64,000 nucleotides of DNA from an uncultured Prevotella sp. (GTDB taxonomy: Bacteria > Bacteroidota > Bacteroidia > Bacteroidales > Bacteroidaceae), in NCBI GenBank assembly GCA_947165435.1, contig CAMVAI010000001.1:38088-102087 (forward strand), given 5' to 3'. Under the pieces are notes generated by a model. The model worked only from the letters and a program-made list of their open reading frames with translations, was not told the origin of the DNA and made no database searches. Positions 1-8,520 of the stretch are shown here, in pieces. Position 1 is the stretch's first letter. Each line of letters starts with the position of its first letter. Position numbers and translations under genes: made by a program.

Positions 1-450
1 ACGACGGTACTCCTCGCCGGGAATCACCTGCAGCGACTGCACCACAATCTGCTTGTATCCGGCCAGTCCGATAGCCGTCAGGAAGTGCTCGGGGTCGTAG
101 AAGTCGCGCGATGCTACATTCTCGCCGGCACGGGCGTTGTTGATGCAGATGGCACTGGAGAAGGAGAGGAACACGTCCCATCCCGTGAACTGTGCCTTGT
201 AGTCGCTCACCACCTTGTCGAAGGTGTCGTAGGCTTGTTCCCAGGTAGAGCCGAAGGCAACCACGAGAATCACCTTGTCGCTCTTCTTCTGTGTGTTCAC
301 GATGTTGTTCACGGCCTGCTGGTAGCGGTCGTAGTTCGACTGGTTGCCCAGTGTGTTGATGGTGTTGTTGTCGTCGTCGCTGCTGCAGGCAGTGAATGCT
401 GCGCCGGCCATCACCATCATGGCCAGCATCAGGGTTTTAATCTTGTTCAT
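1..450 (-). CDS. cbiK: Sirohydrochlorin cobaltochelatase CbiK, lipoprotein form (3' end beyond window)
   Basis: Partial gene: 150 codons are present and the reading frame runs off the left edge. The start MNKIKTLMLA leads into a lipoprotein signal with lipobox FTAC (Cys22), followed by an Asp/Asn-rich linker. From about residue 55 the protein resembles the CbiK family (VILVVAFGSTWEQAYDTFDK, then FLSFSSAICI). CbiK inserts Co2+ into sirohydrochlorin early in anaerobic cobalamin synthesis. The start overlaps the end of the TonB receptor gene by 14 bp, so translation is probably coupled and both genes lie under the B12 riboswitch. A lipoprotein chelatase would act outside the cytoplasm; exported CbiK is known from Desulfovibrio. 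The metal-binding histidines of the C-terminal half are not visible here. The family call is fairly firm; metal and location are inference. Confidence 0.8.
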   Translation of the reverse strand, partial: MNKIKTLMLAMMVMAGAAFTACSSDDDNNTINTLGNQSNYDRYQQAVNNIVNTQKKSDKVILVVAFGSTWEQAYDTFDKVVSDYKAQFTGWDVFLSFSSAICINNARAGENVASRDFYDPEHFLTAIGLAGYKQIVVQSLQVIPGEEYRR

Positions 451-2575
451 TGTTTTGTTGTGAATTAAAATTAGACTTGTATTTGTTTGACAGTTTCTTG
501 CCTTGGTTCAGCCGCACGGTCAGCGAGGCAAAGACGGTGCGGCCGGGTGTCGTGGTGCCTAAGTGCAGGCCGTGTGGGGCGCGGTCCACGTAGTCGAAGA
601 TGTTGTCCATGCCGGCCTCTATGCGCAGTGCCTTGCCTATCTGGTGCGACGTGGAGAGCCGCCAGAGCTGGTATCCCTTGCCGTCGCCGTCCATCTGGTA
701 GTATCGCTTGCTGCTCATGCGTCCGTACGCCCCTATCCCCAGCTGGTAGGCCTTGGAGAACTGGTGGTGCCATGTCACATATACGTTTGCTTTATGGTGT
801 GCCATGCCGTCGATGGTGACGCGCTGCATCATGTCGTGGTCGCTGTCATACTGGTTGGCATGCGTGTCTAAGTAGCTGTACGAGCCGCCTGCCGTCAGGT
901 GGCGCCCCTGGTAGCGTACGGTGACGTCTATTCCGTATGTCTTTGCGTCTTCTATGTTCTGATACTGGCGCACGCGCCGGGGGTCGTACTGCACGATGAG
1001 GTCGCCGGGTGCTTGGCTGTATGGGATGGTAACCAGGGCTATCATGTCGCTCACCTTATTATAATATAGTGAAGCCGTCATCGTGAAGCGGCCTATGCTG
1101 TACTCGGCACTCATCCCTAAGTAGTTGGAGGCTTGTGCCTTGAGGTCGGTATTGCCCAAGTAGAGATAGACACCGCTCATGTTGCGCACATACTGGTAGT
1201 GCAGCTCCTTGGGTGTTGGCGTCTTGTAGCCCTGGCTCCAGGTGGCGCGCAGCCGCAGCTCTCCCAGCTGGCAGCTGGCCGATAGCTTGGGCGTCAGGCG
1301 GGTGCCGAATCCCCCGTTGCGTGTCAGCCTCAGACCAGCGGTAAGACATACCGAGGCAGAGGCACCGTTGATGGCTCTCCATTCGTCCTGCACGTACAGA
1401 GCCTGTGTGTTGTCTGTGGCTGTGCCGCCTTTCACGCGCATGGGAGCCTTGAGCCAGTCGTAGCGGTAGTCGAAGCCTGCCGACAGTGTCTGCCGGTAGG
1501 GCAGTGTGAAGATGCCCTTCAGCGACACTTGCGTGAGCTGTTGCTCGCTCTGCAGTTCGCGGTCGCCGGGGAAGTAGGGGAAGTAGTTGGTGAACCGTCC
1601 CCTCACATAGCCGTCGGTCAGTGTGGTGTCGGTATAGGCGTAATAGTATGCGTGGCGCTTCCAGTCGGCATCCAGCGTGATGGCGTTGCCGTCGCCGAAC
1701 TGCCATTTCCCGCCTCCCGACAGCGAGGCGTTGTTGTATTGCAGGTCGTAGGTCTTCACATCTACGCCGGGGTGATGGCCGCTGGGCCGGTAGATGCGCT
1801 TCCAGTAGATGGTGCCGCCGGCATACAGCTCGGTGTTGGCCGTCGGCTGGAAGGCCAGCCGCTCGGCCAACTGCCAGTTGGTGTGCCGGTTGACGGTCTT
1901 GTTCTGCGAGTCGGTGATGTGGTATTCCGTCGCCGAGGGGTTCTCCTCGCTGGTGTTCTGCCATCCGTCGGAGTGCTGTAGCTGGAAGTTGGTATAGCTC
2001 GTCAGCCTGCCATACCGCACGGCTATGCCGTTGTGCTGGCGAATGTCGCCATACGAGCCTACGCGGCTGGTGTTCTCGACCATCAGTCCCTGCTCGGTGT
2101 GCTTGCGGGTGATGATGTTGATGACGCCGGCTATGGCATCCGAGCCGTAGAGCGCCGACGATGCTCCCTTCACTATCTCGATGCGCTCGATGTTGTGCGG
2201 GTCGATGAGCGAGAGGTCGTTCTCGCCGCCGTTGTCGCCATGCAGGCGCCTGCCGTCAATGAGTATGAGCACGTAGGCGTTGCCCAGTCCGTTCATCTGC
2301 AGGTGCGACCCCATGTCGTTCTCGCTGAAGTCGAAGCTGGCCGTCAGTCCCGAGAGGATGTCCTCTATGCAGCGCCCTGCATACTGCTGTAGCTGGCGGC
2401 GGCTGATTACTTCCGTCTGCACGGGGGCGTCTTTCAGCAGATGTTGTGTGCCCGTGCCGGTCACCACCACCTCCTGCACGCTGTCAGTGCGCCATACGTC
2501 ATTCTGCGCCCTGCCAGCCACGACTGCGCATAGTGCTAACAGTCCTGCTGTCAATCTTGATTTCTTTTCCATCAT
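437..2575 (-). CDS. btuB: TonB-dependent vitamin B12 receptor, BtuB-like
   Basis: Outer-membrane TonB-dependent receptor of 712 residues. A signal peptide (LLALCAVVAGRAQ) is followed by a TonB-box-like stretch (VQEVVVTGTGT, about residues 33-43), a plug domain with LILIDGRRL and IERIEIVKGASSALYGSDAIAGVINIIT (as consecutive motifs, residues about 100-155), and a C-terminal beta-barrel. Size and the lack of a carboxypeptidase-regulatory domain set it apart from the SusC proteins further on. The B12 riboswitch in its leader and the cbiK gene downstream make cobalamin or another corrinoid the likely ligand. Translation may start at either of two adjacent ATG codons (2575 or 2572). Confidence 0.88.
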   Translation of the reverse strand: MMEKKSRLTAGLLALCAVVAGRAQNDVWRTDSVQEVVVTGTGTQHLLKDAPVQTEVISRRQLQQYAGRCIEDILSGLTASFDFSENDMGSHLQMNGLGNAYVLILIDGRRLHGDNGGENDLSLIDPHNIERIEIVKGASSALYGSDAIAGVINIITRKHTEQGLMVENTSRVGSYGDIRQHNGIAVRYGRLTSYTNFQLQHSDGWQNTSEENPSATEYHITDSQNKTVNRHTNWQLAERLAFQPTANTELYAGGTIYWKRIYRPSGHHPGVDVKTYDLQYNNASLSGGGKWQFGDGNAITLDADWKRHAYYYAYTDTTLTDGYVRGRFTNYFPYFPGDRELQSEQQLTQVSLKGIFTLPYRQTLSAGFDYRYDWLKAPMRVKGGTATDNTQALYVQDEWRAINGASASVCLTAGLRLTRNGGFGTRLTPKLSASCQLGELRLRATWSQGYKTPTPKELHYQYVRNMSGVYLYLGNTDLKAQASNYLGMSAEYSIGRFTMTASLYYNKVSDMIALVTIPYSQAPGDLIVQYDPRRVRQYQNIEDAKTYGIDVTVRYQGRHLTAGGSYSYLDTHANQYDSDHDMMQRVTIDGMAHHKANVYVTWHHQFSKAYQLGIGAYGRMSSKRYYQMDGDGKGYQLWRLSTSHQIGKALRIEAGMDNIFDYVDRAPHGLHLGTTTPGRTVFASLTVRLNQGKKLSNKYKSNFNSQQNNEQD

Positions 2576-2629
2576 GTCTTGCTTTCCGCTGGCGCATCTT
2601 CCTGTACGCGGCGTACTTTTCTTGTCGTT

Positions 2630-2796
2630 GGCAGGTCTTCTGACTTTCCCCAGTCTGCTCTGCCTTCCCGCCCCTCCGTGGGGCAGTGGCGTTATACAAG
2701 CAGACCTCTTAAACGAGGATTACAGCAGCAGGAACTGTTCAGGACTTCCACCTGATTCCCTTGCATCGAGGCCCTCCTTCGGGGCCTGATTACCAA
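2630..2796 (-). promoter_or_regulatory. Cobalamin (adenosylcobalamin-type) riboswitch
   Basis: Reading on the minus strand, the conserved core GGGAATCAGGTGGAAGTCC (about 2743-2765) is followed by CTGCTGTAATCC and ends in a B12 box AGTCAGAAGACCTGCC (2630-2645). This is the standard order of a cobalamin riboswitch aptamer. A small hairpin (GTACGC/GCGTAC, 2605-2617) lies between the B12 box and the btuB start and could take part in hiding the ribosome site. It should repress btuB-cbiK when corrinoid is plentiful. Confidence 0.9.
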
Positions 2797-2807
2797 TATT
2801 GCGGGTG

Positions 2808-2815
2808 CAAAGGTA
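2808..2815 (-). promoter_or_regulatory. -7 promoter element of the btuB riboswitch leader
   Basis: TACCTTTG on the minus strand fits the Bacteroidetes -7 consensus TAnnTTTG and lies about 12 bp before the first paired riboswitch bases. No good TTTG is seen 19 bp upstream, so the -33 element is weak. Confidence 0.65.
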
Positions 2816-3068
2816 CGAAATGTTTTTGACATACGAAAAAGATTCTGGAAATTTTGCAAAAAAAAGAGAGCTTGTCAAAAAGCTTGTCACAAACAAACGG
2901 GAAAATGCCGTTAACGAGCTTGCATGGTCAAAAACAAACGGGAAAATGGCGTTAATGAGCAACCATCCCCACCAAGACGTATTATGCCTGTGCGGGTTTC
3001 TTCTTACCTTTTCCCCTGGAAAATTCCTGAGGCGGCGAAGAAAACAAGCAGTTTTTCCGTGCTCACCG
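2816..3068. other. Intergenic region between btuB leader and Rpn pseudogene
   Basis: AT-rich in its first half. Two near-copies of a motif reading CAAACGGGAAAATG(C/G)CGTTAA occur at about 2894-2913 and 2935-2954. Nothing coding is seen. Confidence 0.4.
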
Positions 3069-3099
3069 TTTGGCGTTTGCAAAAATCTTCGTAACTTTG
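3069..3099 (+). promoter_or_regulatory. Promoter of the Rpn-type pseudogene
   Basis: TTTG (3069-3072), a 19-bp spacer, and TAACTTTG (3092-3099) form a textbook Bacteroidetes promoter. The spacer begins GCGTTT, similar to the GCCGTTTC spacer start in promoters of the 43-50 kb region. Confidence 0.7.
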
Positions 3100-3126
3100 C
3101 GGCATCAACTCACAACGACAACGATT

Positions 3127-3526
3127 ATGGGAAAGTATTTGAACCCGAAAGCCGACCTGACTTTCAAGAAGATATTCGGCGAGCACCCGCACCTGGTCAT
3201 CAGTCTGCTCAACGCCATGCTGCCGCTGGCCGACGGCGAGCGCGTGGAGAGCATCGAGTACTGGCCTGCGGAGAAGATACCCCGCCGCACGGCGGCCGAG
3301 AAGGACAGCATCGTGGACGTGTGCTGCCGCGACAACAAGAAGCGCGAGTTCATCGTGGAGATGCAGATGACGTGGACGGAGTCGTTCAAGAAGCGCGTGC
3401 TGCTGAACGCCTCGAAGGCCTACGTGGCGCAGACGGAGGCCGGCGAGCCTTACCATGAGCATCATGACTATAGAACAAATTGCGAAAACTATCGACCTCG
3501 ATGTTGAGCTGGTCCGTAAGTTGTAA
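3127..3526 (+). pseudogene. Rpn/PD-(D/E)XK nuclease family transposase, internally deleted
   Basis: The N-terminal part starts MGKYLNPKADLTFKKIFG and contains the family's nuclease core (IVDVCCRDNKKREFIVEMQM, Asp then E-x-Q about residues 60-80). Similarity stops near residue 110 (AGEPYHE). A different frame then gives MTIEQIAKTIDLDVELVRKL and a stop at 3524-3526, which is the usual C-terminal end of such proteins (family proteins are about 290-320 residues). About 180 codons have been lost and the frame broken. An intact promoter lies upstream. Rpn proteins promote recombination; this copy is very probably inactive. A read-through product in the first frame would end at 3507. Confidence 0.75.
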
Positions 3527-3566
3527 GCCACCTTGCCGATTGGCGATAAGACAGCGTGTATTTTTG

Positions 3567-3574
3567 TACCTTTG
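3567..3574 (+). promoter_or_regulatory. -7 promoter element of cbiA operon
   Basis: TACCTTTG ends only six bases before the cbiA ATG (3581), which would make the transcript leaderless or nearly so. No Shine-Dalgarno sequence precedes the ATG. Confidence 0.6.
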
Positions 3575-3580
3575 CACGTC

Positions 3581-4867
3581 ATGAAATGTCAGTTTCTTAT
3601 AGCAGCGCCTTTCAGCGGCTCGGGCAAGACTACCGTTGCCCGGGGGCTGATGGCTCTTTTTGCGCAGCAGGGCTGCCGGGTGCAGCCTTTCAAGTGCGGG
3701 CCGGACTATATCGACACCAAGTTCCACGCAGCAGTGTGCGGGCGGCCCAGCGTCAACCTCGACACATTCATGGCATCGCCAGCACATGTGCAGGCCCTGT
3801 TTGGCCGTTATGGTGCCGATGCAGATGCCTGTGTGGTCGAGGGCATGATGGGTCTGTTCGACGGGTATGACCGCGAGCGTGGCTCGTCGTACGAGATAGC
3901 CCGTGTGCTTGCCTTGCCTGTCGTGCTGGTGGTCGATGCCCGGTCGGCGGCCTATTCCATGGCGGCACTGCTTTCCGGCTTTATCCGCTTCCGTGACGAT
4001 ATTTGTATTGCCGGTGTCATCTTCAACAAGGTGGGGTCGGAGCGTCACTGCCGCATGCTGCGCCAGGTATGCAACGACTTGCACCTCACTTGCTACGGCT
4101 GTCTGCCCAAGCATGCTGCCTTGGAGCAGGAATCACGCTATTTAGGCTTGGACTACTCTGGGGAAAACGTAGGGTGTGCAGAATTACTCCGGTTGATAGA
4201 CACGCATGTGAGGTGGCGCGACTTGGCGCGGCTGTCTGTCGGCGGCGTGTCAGCCGCTGTCTCGGCATTGGCGGGTGCTTCTTCCGGAACGCCGGGGCAT
4301 GATGCCTGCGAACGGGAAAGATTGCGGGTTTGCTGCGCCCGGAGTGCCGACAGCTTTTCTTTCTTCTATCAGGAGGTGCTCGATGGCTTCGGACAGGTGT
4401 GCTTTTTCAATCCGGAGCACGAGGTGCCTCGCTTGGACGGCATCGACCTGCTCTATCTGCCGGGCGGCTATCCTGAGAAACACGCGGCGGCACTGACAAA
4501 TAACGAGGCCTGCCGACAAGCCATCCGCCGTTATGCCGACGCCGGCGGCCGCATCCATGCTGAGTGTGGCGGCATGATGTATCTTTGCCAGAGCATTCTG
4601 ACCGACGGCGGCGAATATGAGATGTGCGGCGTGCTGCCCTACAAGATTACGGCACGGCGGTCCGACCGGCGGCTCTCGTTAGGCTACCGCCGCTTTCAGC
4701 TGGACGGGAAGGAGTATCGCGGGCACGAGTTCCATTATACACAATTCCTTGGCGCACCGCCTGCATCGGTCGCCACGGTCTATAATGCCAGGGGCGAGGA
4801 GGTCGCATCGCCCGTATTGAGATATAAGAACGTATTAGCCAGTTATACCCATTTGTATCAGTTATGA
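3581..4867 (+). CDS. cbiA: Cobyrinic acid a,c-diamide synthase CbiA
   Basis: Glutamine-dependent amidation of cobyrinic acid at the a and c side chains, using ATP. The 428-residue protein has an N-terminal P-loop (SGSGKTT, residues 12-18), PFKCGPDYID and VEGMMGLFDG motifs of the CobB/CbiA dethiobiotin-synthetase-like domain, and a C-terminal class I glutamine amidotransferase with nucleophile Cys329 in AECGGMMYL. The ATG at 3581 is preferred because family members begin directly before the P-loop and because a TTG at 3533 lies upstream of the promoter element. The stop overlaps the cbiP start by 4 bp (ATGA). It heads an operon cbiA-cbiP-cbiB. Confidence 0.93.
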   Translation: MKCQFLIAAPFSGSGKTTVARGLMALFAQQGCRVQPFKCGPDYIDTKFHAAVCGRPSVNLDTFMASPAHVQALFGRYGADADACVVEGMMGLFDGYDRERGSSYEIARVLALPVVLVVDARSAAYSMAALLSGFIRFRDDICIAGVIFNKVGSERHCRMLRQVCNDLHLTCYGCLPKHAALEQESRYLGLDYSGENVGCAELLRLIDTHVRWRDLARLSVGGVSAAVSALAGASSGTPGHDACERERLRVCCARSADSFSFFYQEVLDGFGQVCFFNPEHEVPRLDGIDLLYLPGGYPEKHAAALTNNEACRQAIRRYADAGGRIHAECGGMMYLCQSILTDGGEYEMCGVLPYKITARRSDRRLSLGYRRFQLDGKEYRGHEFHYTQFLGAPPASVATVYNARGEEVASPVLRYKNVLASYTHLYQL

Positions 4868-6297
4868 AACGATTGCATCCCGTGATGTTGGCAGGCACAG
4901 GCAGCGATGTCGGCAAGAGTGTGGTGGCGGCAGCCTTCTGCCGCATCTTCCGGCAAGACGGCTATCACCCTGCTCCCTTCAAGGCACAGAACATGGCATT
5001 GAACTCATACGCCACGCCCGACGGCCTGGAGATAGGCCGTGCCCAGGCCGTACAGGCCGAGGCGGCCAGCGTGGCTTGCCATACGGACATGAACCCCCTG
5101 CTGCTGAAGCCGCAGAGCGACCACAGCTCGCAGGTGGTGCTGCACGGCAAGCCCATAGGCAGCAAGTCGGCCTACGACTACTGGCGCCGCGGCTCTTCGG
5201 AAATAGATTTCCGGGCAGAGGTGTGTGCGGCCTTCGACCGTCTGGCCAGTCGCTACAACCCGATAGTGATGGAGGGGGCAGGAAGCATCTCCGAACTGAA
5301 TCTGCGCGATACCGACTTGGTGAACCTGCCCATGGCGCGGCACGCCAAGGCCGACGTGCTGCTGGTGGGCGACATCGACCGTGGAGGCGTGTTCGCCTCC
5401 GTGTATGGCAGCATAGCCCTACAGTCGGCAGCCGACCGTAGGCTCATCAAGGGCATCATCATCAACAAGTTCCGGGGCGACATGAGCCTGTTTGCCGAGG
5501 GGCGTAAGATGCTGGAGGATATTTGCCGCGTCCCCGTGCTGGGTGTCATACCCTATTACCATGACATCCATATCGAAGAGGAAGACAGCGTCAGCCTGCA
5601 GCAGAAGCAGCGCCAGATGGCCGAGGGGAAGGTGAACGTGGCGGTGGTGCTGTTGCGCCACATCAGTAACTTCACCGACTTCGACGTGCTGGAGCGCGAC
5701 CCGCGTGTCAACCTCTTTTATACCAGCAACACCACCGACATCAGTCAGGCCGACATCATTATACTTCCCGGCACCAAGACAACATTGGACGACCTGCTGG
5801 AATTGCGGCGCAACGGCTGTGCGCAGGCCATTCAGCGTGCCCACCGCGAAGGGCGCATGGTGGTAGGCATCTGTGGCGGCTACCAGATGTTGGGGCAGAG
5901 CATTGACGACCCGGAGGGCATCGAAGGCACGGTAGCCCGTCTGCCCGGACTGGGGCTGCTGCCCATCCATACCACGATGACAGCAACCAAGCAGACCCGG
6001 CAGGTAACCTTCCGGTTCGACGGCAAGGAGTGTCGTGGCTATGAGATTCACCAGGGTGTGAGCGATACCTCCGAGGCCGTTCTGCAGGCCGGCCATTGCA
6101 TAGGCACCTATATCCACGGGTTCCTTGACAATGCCCCGGTCATTGACTATCTGCTCGGGGGACTTTGTGCCGAGAAGTGCCAGCCGGTCGCTTTCGACTA
6201 TCAAGCCTACAAGGAAGAACAGTACAACCGCCTGGCAGACCATGTGCGCCGCTATGTGGATATGGACAGGATTTACCAGATATTGACCGATGAATAA
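4864..6297 (+). CDS. cbiP: Cobyric acid synthase CbiP
   Basis: Amidates the b, d, e and g side chains of adenosylcobyrinate a,c-diamide to give cobyric acid. The 477 residues show the P-loop-like GTGSDVGKS (residues 11-19), PFKAQNMALNS, EGAGSISELNL, VGDIDRGGVFAS and a glutamine amidotransferase domain with Cys337 (GICGGYQML), close to the catalytic Cys position of known CbiP/CobQ. Coupled by ATGA to cbiA, and overlapping cbiB by 8 bp. Length is normal for the family. Confidence 0.95.
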   Translation: MKRLHPVMLAGTGSDVGKSVVAAAFCRIFRQDGYHPAPFKAQNMALNSYATPDGLEIGRAQAVQAEAASVACHTDMNPLLLKPQSDHSSQVVLHGKPIGSKSAYDYWRRGSSEIDFRAEVCAAFDRLASRYNPIVMEGAGSISELNLRDTDLVNLPMARHAKADVLLVGDIDRGGVFASVYGSIALQSAADRRLIKGIIINKFRGDMSLFAEGRKMLEDICRVPVLGVIPYYHDIHIEEEDSVSLQQKQRQMAEGKVNVAVVLLRHISNFTDFDVLERDPRVNLFYTSNTTDISQADIIILPGTKTTLDDLLELRRNGCAQAIQRAHREGRMVVGICGGYQMLGQSIDDPEGIEGTVARLPGLGLLPIHTTMTATKQTRQVTFRFDGKECRGYEIHQGVSDTSEAVLQAGHCIGTYIHGFLDNAPVIDYLLGGLCAEKCQPVAFDYQAYKEEQYNRLADHVRRYVDMDRIYQILTDE

Positions 6298-7207
6298 CTT
6301 CATGTCCCTGCTGCTTGGATGGCTGCTCGACCTCCTGCTTGGCGACCCTCAGCGACTGCCGCACCCGGTGGTGTGGTTCGGGCGGGCGATAGCCTTTGGC
6401 GAGCGACACCTGAACCGGGGCGACAGCCGGAAACTGAAGGGGGCCGCAATGGCTGTGGTTCTGATAGCCGCCGTGTTCGGCTTGGCCAGTGCCATGCGCA
6501 GTCTCTGTGGCCTGTTCTCGGGCTGGATGCTCATGATGCTCGACGCCATCATCGTGTTCTATTGCCTGGCCGGGACAACGCTTGTCCGCGAGGTGCGACA
6601 GGTGTTCCTGGCTTTAGACCGCTCCATAGAGGAGGGCCGGCAGCAGGTGGCCCGCATCGTGGGGCGCGACACTTCCGGGCTTACGGCGCAGGAGGTGCGC
6701 ACGGCAGCACTCGAAACGCTGGCCGAAAACCTGAGCGACGGGGTGATAGCACCCCTCTTCTGGCTGGCACTGTTGGCCCCCCCCGGTATGCTGGCTTATA
6801 AAATGGTAAATACGCTCGACTCGATGATAGGCTACCGGACAGACCGTTATCGCGACTTCGGCTGCTGGGCGGCACGGATAGACGATGTGGCCAACTACAT
6901 TCCCGCACGGCTGACGGCACTGCTCATGGTCGTAGCTGCCGGCCGGCCGGGGCTGATAGCCTTTGTCTGGCGAAACGGCAGGAGGCATGCCTCGCCCAAC
7001 AGCGGCTATCCCGAGGCGGCACTTGCCGGGCTGCTCGACTGTAGGTTCGGCGGTCCGCACACTTATTTTGGCATGGTCGTGGAAAAGCCCTTTATTGGCG
7101 ACAACGACCGCATACTTACTACTGCCGACATGCAGCGAGCCGTTCGTGTGAACCGTATGGCCGAGGTGTTGGCGGTCACGCTGGTGTCGCTTAGATTTCT
7201 ATGCTGA
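6290..7207 (+). CDS. cbiB: Adenosylcobinamide-phosphate synthase CbiB
   Basis: Membrane enzyme that attaches the aminopropanol (phosphate) arm to cobyric acid. The 305-residue sequence starts MNNFMSLLLGWLLDLLLGD, has LGDPQRLPHPVVWFG near the N-terminus, and ALETLAENLSDGVIAPLFW and NTLDSMIGYR in the middle, all typical of CbiB/CobD. Several hydrophobic segments are visible. It ends 17 bp inside the convergent cobC gene, so the two 3' ends overlap. The pathway enzyme that makes the arm (threonine-phosphate decarboxylase) is not in this window. Confidence 0.93.
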   Translation: MNNFMSLLLGWLLDLLLGDPQRLPHPVVWFGRAIAFGERHLNRGDSRKLKGAAMAVVLIAAVFGLASAMRSLCGLFSGWMLMMLDAIIVFYCLAGTTLVREVRQVFLALDRSIEEGRQQVARIVGRDTSGLTAQEVRTAALETLAENLSDGVIAPLFWLALLAPPGMLAYKMVNTLDSMIGYRTDRYRDFGCWAARIDDVANYIPARLTALLMVVAAGRPGLIAFVWRNGRRHASPNSGYPEAALAGLLDCRFGGPHTYFGMVVEKPFIGDNDRILTTADMQRAVRVNRMAEVLAVTLVSLRFLC

Positions 7208-7721
7208 TGATGCCGCCGTATGGCACCAAGTGTTGCCATACTGTTTCCAAAGTGTAAATCCCGGCATAGACGGAAGCCGAGGCCAGTACGCCACCATGCG
7301 CGAAAACGGCTACCCTGCGGTAGGGCGTGGTGCGCAGTGCGTCTAAGAATTGCGACACACGTGCCAGTTGCTGTATGAAACTCTCGCCGTTGGGGGTGGG
7401 CAGGTGCAGATAGTCGGCGTACCACTGTTGCAGATAGGGGTCGCTGATGTCGTCGTAGCGTCGCATCTCCCAGTCGCCCATAGCCATCTCCAGCAGTCGC
7501 CGGTCGGCCTCGGCATGCGGGTATCCGCAATAGGTTGCCAGCATCCGTGCCCGGGTCAGCGGCGAGGTGTAGGCCTTGTCGATGGGTCCATATTGTGCTA
7601 AGTGCTGCTTGGTGGCGGCAGCCTCTGTAGCGAAGGTGTCGGCTACGGGTACGTCCGACTGTCCGTAGCAGGTGCCGGGGGCGACGGCAACGCTGGTATG
7701 TCTAATCAATATGACTTCCAT
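7191..7721 (-). CDS. cobC: Alpha-ribazole-5'-phosphate phosphatase CobC (histidine phosphatase family)
   Basis: Predicted 176-residue phosphoglycerate-mutase-like phosphatase that would remove the phosphate from alpha-ribazole phosphate in lower-ligand assembly. The N-terminal RHT motif (Arg7-His8 in VILIRHTS), TSPLTRAR, a conserved EMAMGDWEMRRYDD block and the second His in FAHGGVLAS form the active site. The ATG at 7721 is chosen because upstream possibilities are non-ATG. It overlaps cobS by 20 bp and is last in the cobU-cobT-cobS-cobC operon. Its 3' end overlaps that of cbiB. Confidence 0.88.
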   Translation of the reverse strand: MEVILIRHTSVAVAPGTCYGQSDVPVADTFATEAAATKQHLAQYGPIDKAYTSPLTRARMLATYCGYPHAEADRRLLEMAMGDWEMRRYDDISDPYLQQWYADYLHLPTPNGESFIQQLARVSQFLDALRTTPYRRVAVFAHGGVLASASVYAGIYTLETVWQHLVPYGGIISIEI

Positions 7722-8520
7722 AAGCGGCAGCAAGGCAAAGATAAAATGTCAGCTCCGCCAACAGGCAGGCGGCTCCGCAGCAGTCGCCTGTATAGCCCTT
7801 GATGCGGCTGAACATCAGCCGGCAGAGGAACAACGTGACGAGCAGGGGGGCGAATGCCAACAGTGCCCATCGGCCGACGGCCATAGGCGCTGTGCCCGCT
7901 GACAGGACGTAGAAGACAGCCAGTAGAGGCAGCCCCTGCACGGCCAGCCTGATCATGGCCGTGACGCTCGGCTTGCGATAGACGGTGCGGTTCTTGGCCG
8001 TGTCCTCGGTGCGTGCGTATGGCAGTCGCAGGATGAACAGCGCGGCCACCATCCTGGCATAGGGGTCGGCCGCCAGTATGGCCATCGGGGCCAGCTTGCT
8101 TGGAATGTAGAGCAAGGCAGCAAACAGTAGGGCAAAATAGGCCACGAGGGCGATGACCCCGTAGGTGCCGATGTGCGAGTCTTTCATGATGGCCAGTATG
8201 CGTTCGCGGTTGGTTCCGCCGCCTCCGAAACCGTCGAAGAAGTCGGCAAGCCCGTCTTCGTGCAGTACACCTGTGACGAGTAGCCTGGCGATGATGGCCA
8301 GCAGCAGGGCGATGCCGTAGGGCATCAGCATGCTGCAGGCCCAGAGTGTGGCCGCCATCAGGCCGCCGGTGAGCCATCCCGTCACGGGCCACCACTCTAC
8401 GACGGCGGCGTAGGCCTCGCGGGGCGGCTGTCGTAGCCGCCAGAAGGGCAGCCGGGTGAAGAAGATAAGGGCTGCCCACAGCGTGTCGTGCCATTTAGAA
8501 GTATTTGGTGATTGCTGCAT
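7702..8520 (-). CDS. cobS: Adenosylcobinamide-GDP ribazoletransferase CobS
   Basis: Cobalamin synthase, an inner-membrane enzyme joining alpha-ribazole (or its phosphate) to adenosylcobinamide-GDP. The 272 residues are largely hydrophobic, with the signature HEDGLADFFDGFGGG (about residues 87-101), FFTRLPFW near the N-terminus and GYTGDCCGA near the C-terminus. It overlaps cobT by 26 bp and cobC by 20 bp, a tight operon. Confidence 0.94.
   Translation of the reverse strand: MQQSPNTSKWHDTLWAALIFFTRLPFWRLRQPPREAYAAVVEWWPVTGWLTGGLMAATLWACSMLMPYGIALLLAIIARLLVTGVLHEDGLADFFDGFGGGGTNRERILAIMKDSHIGTYGVIALVAYFALLFAALLYIPSKLAPMAILAADPYARMVAALFILRLPYARTEDTAKNRTVYRKPSVTAMIRLAVQGLPLLAVFYVLSAGTAPMAVGRWALLAFAPLLVTLFLCRLMFSRIKGYTGDCCGAACLLAELTFYLCLAAAYGSHID

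Noticed and set aside
3533..3580. Upstream TTG start for cbiA
   Set aside because: The added residues precede the conserved N-terminus and would cover the promoter element at 3567-3574.
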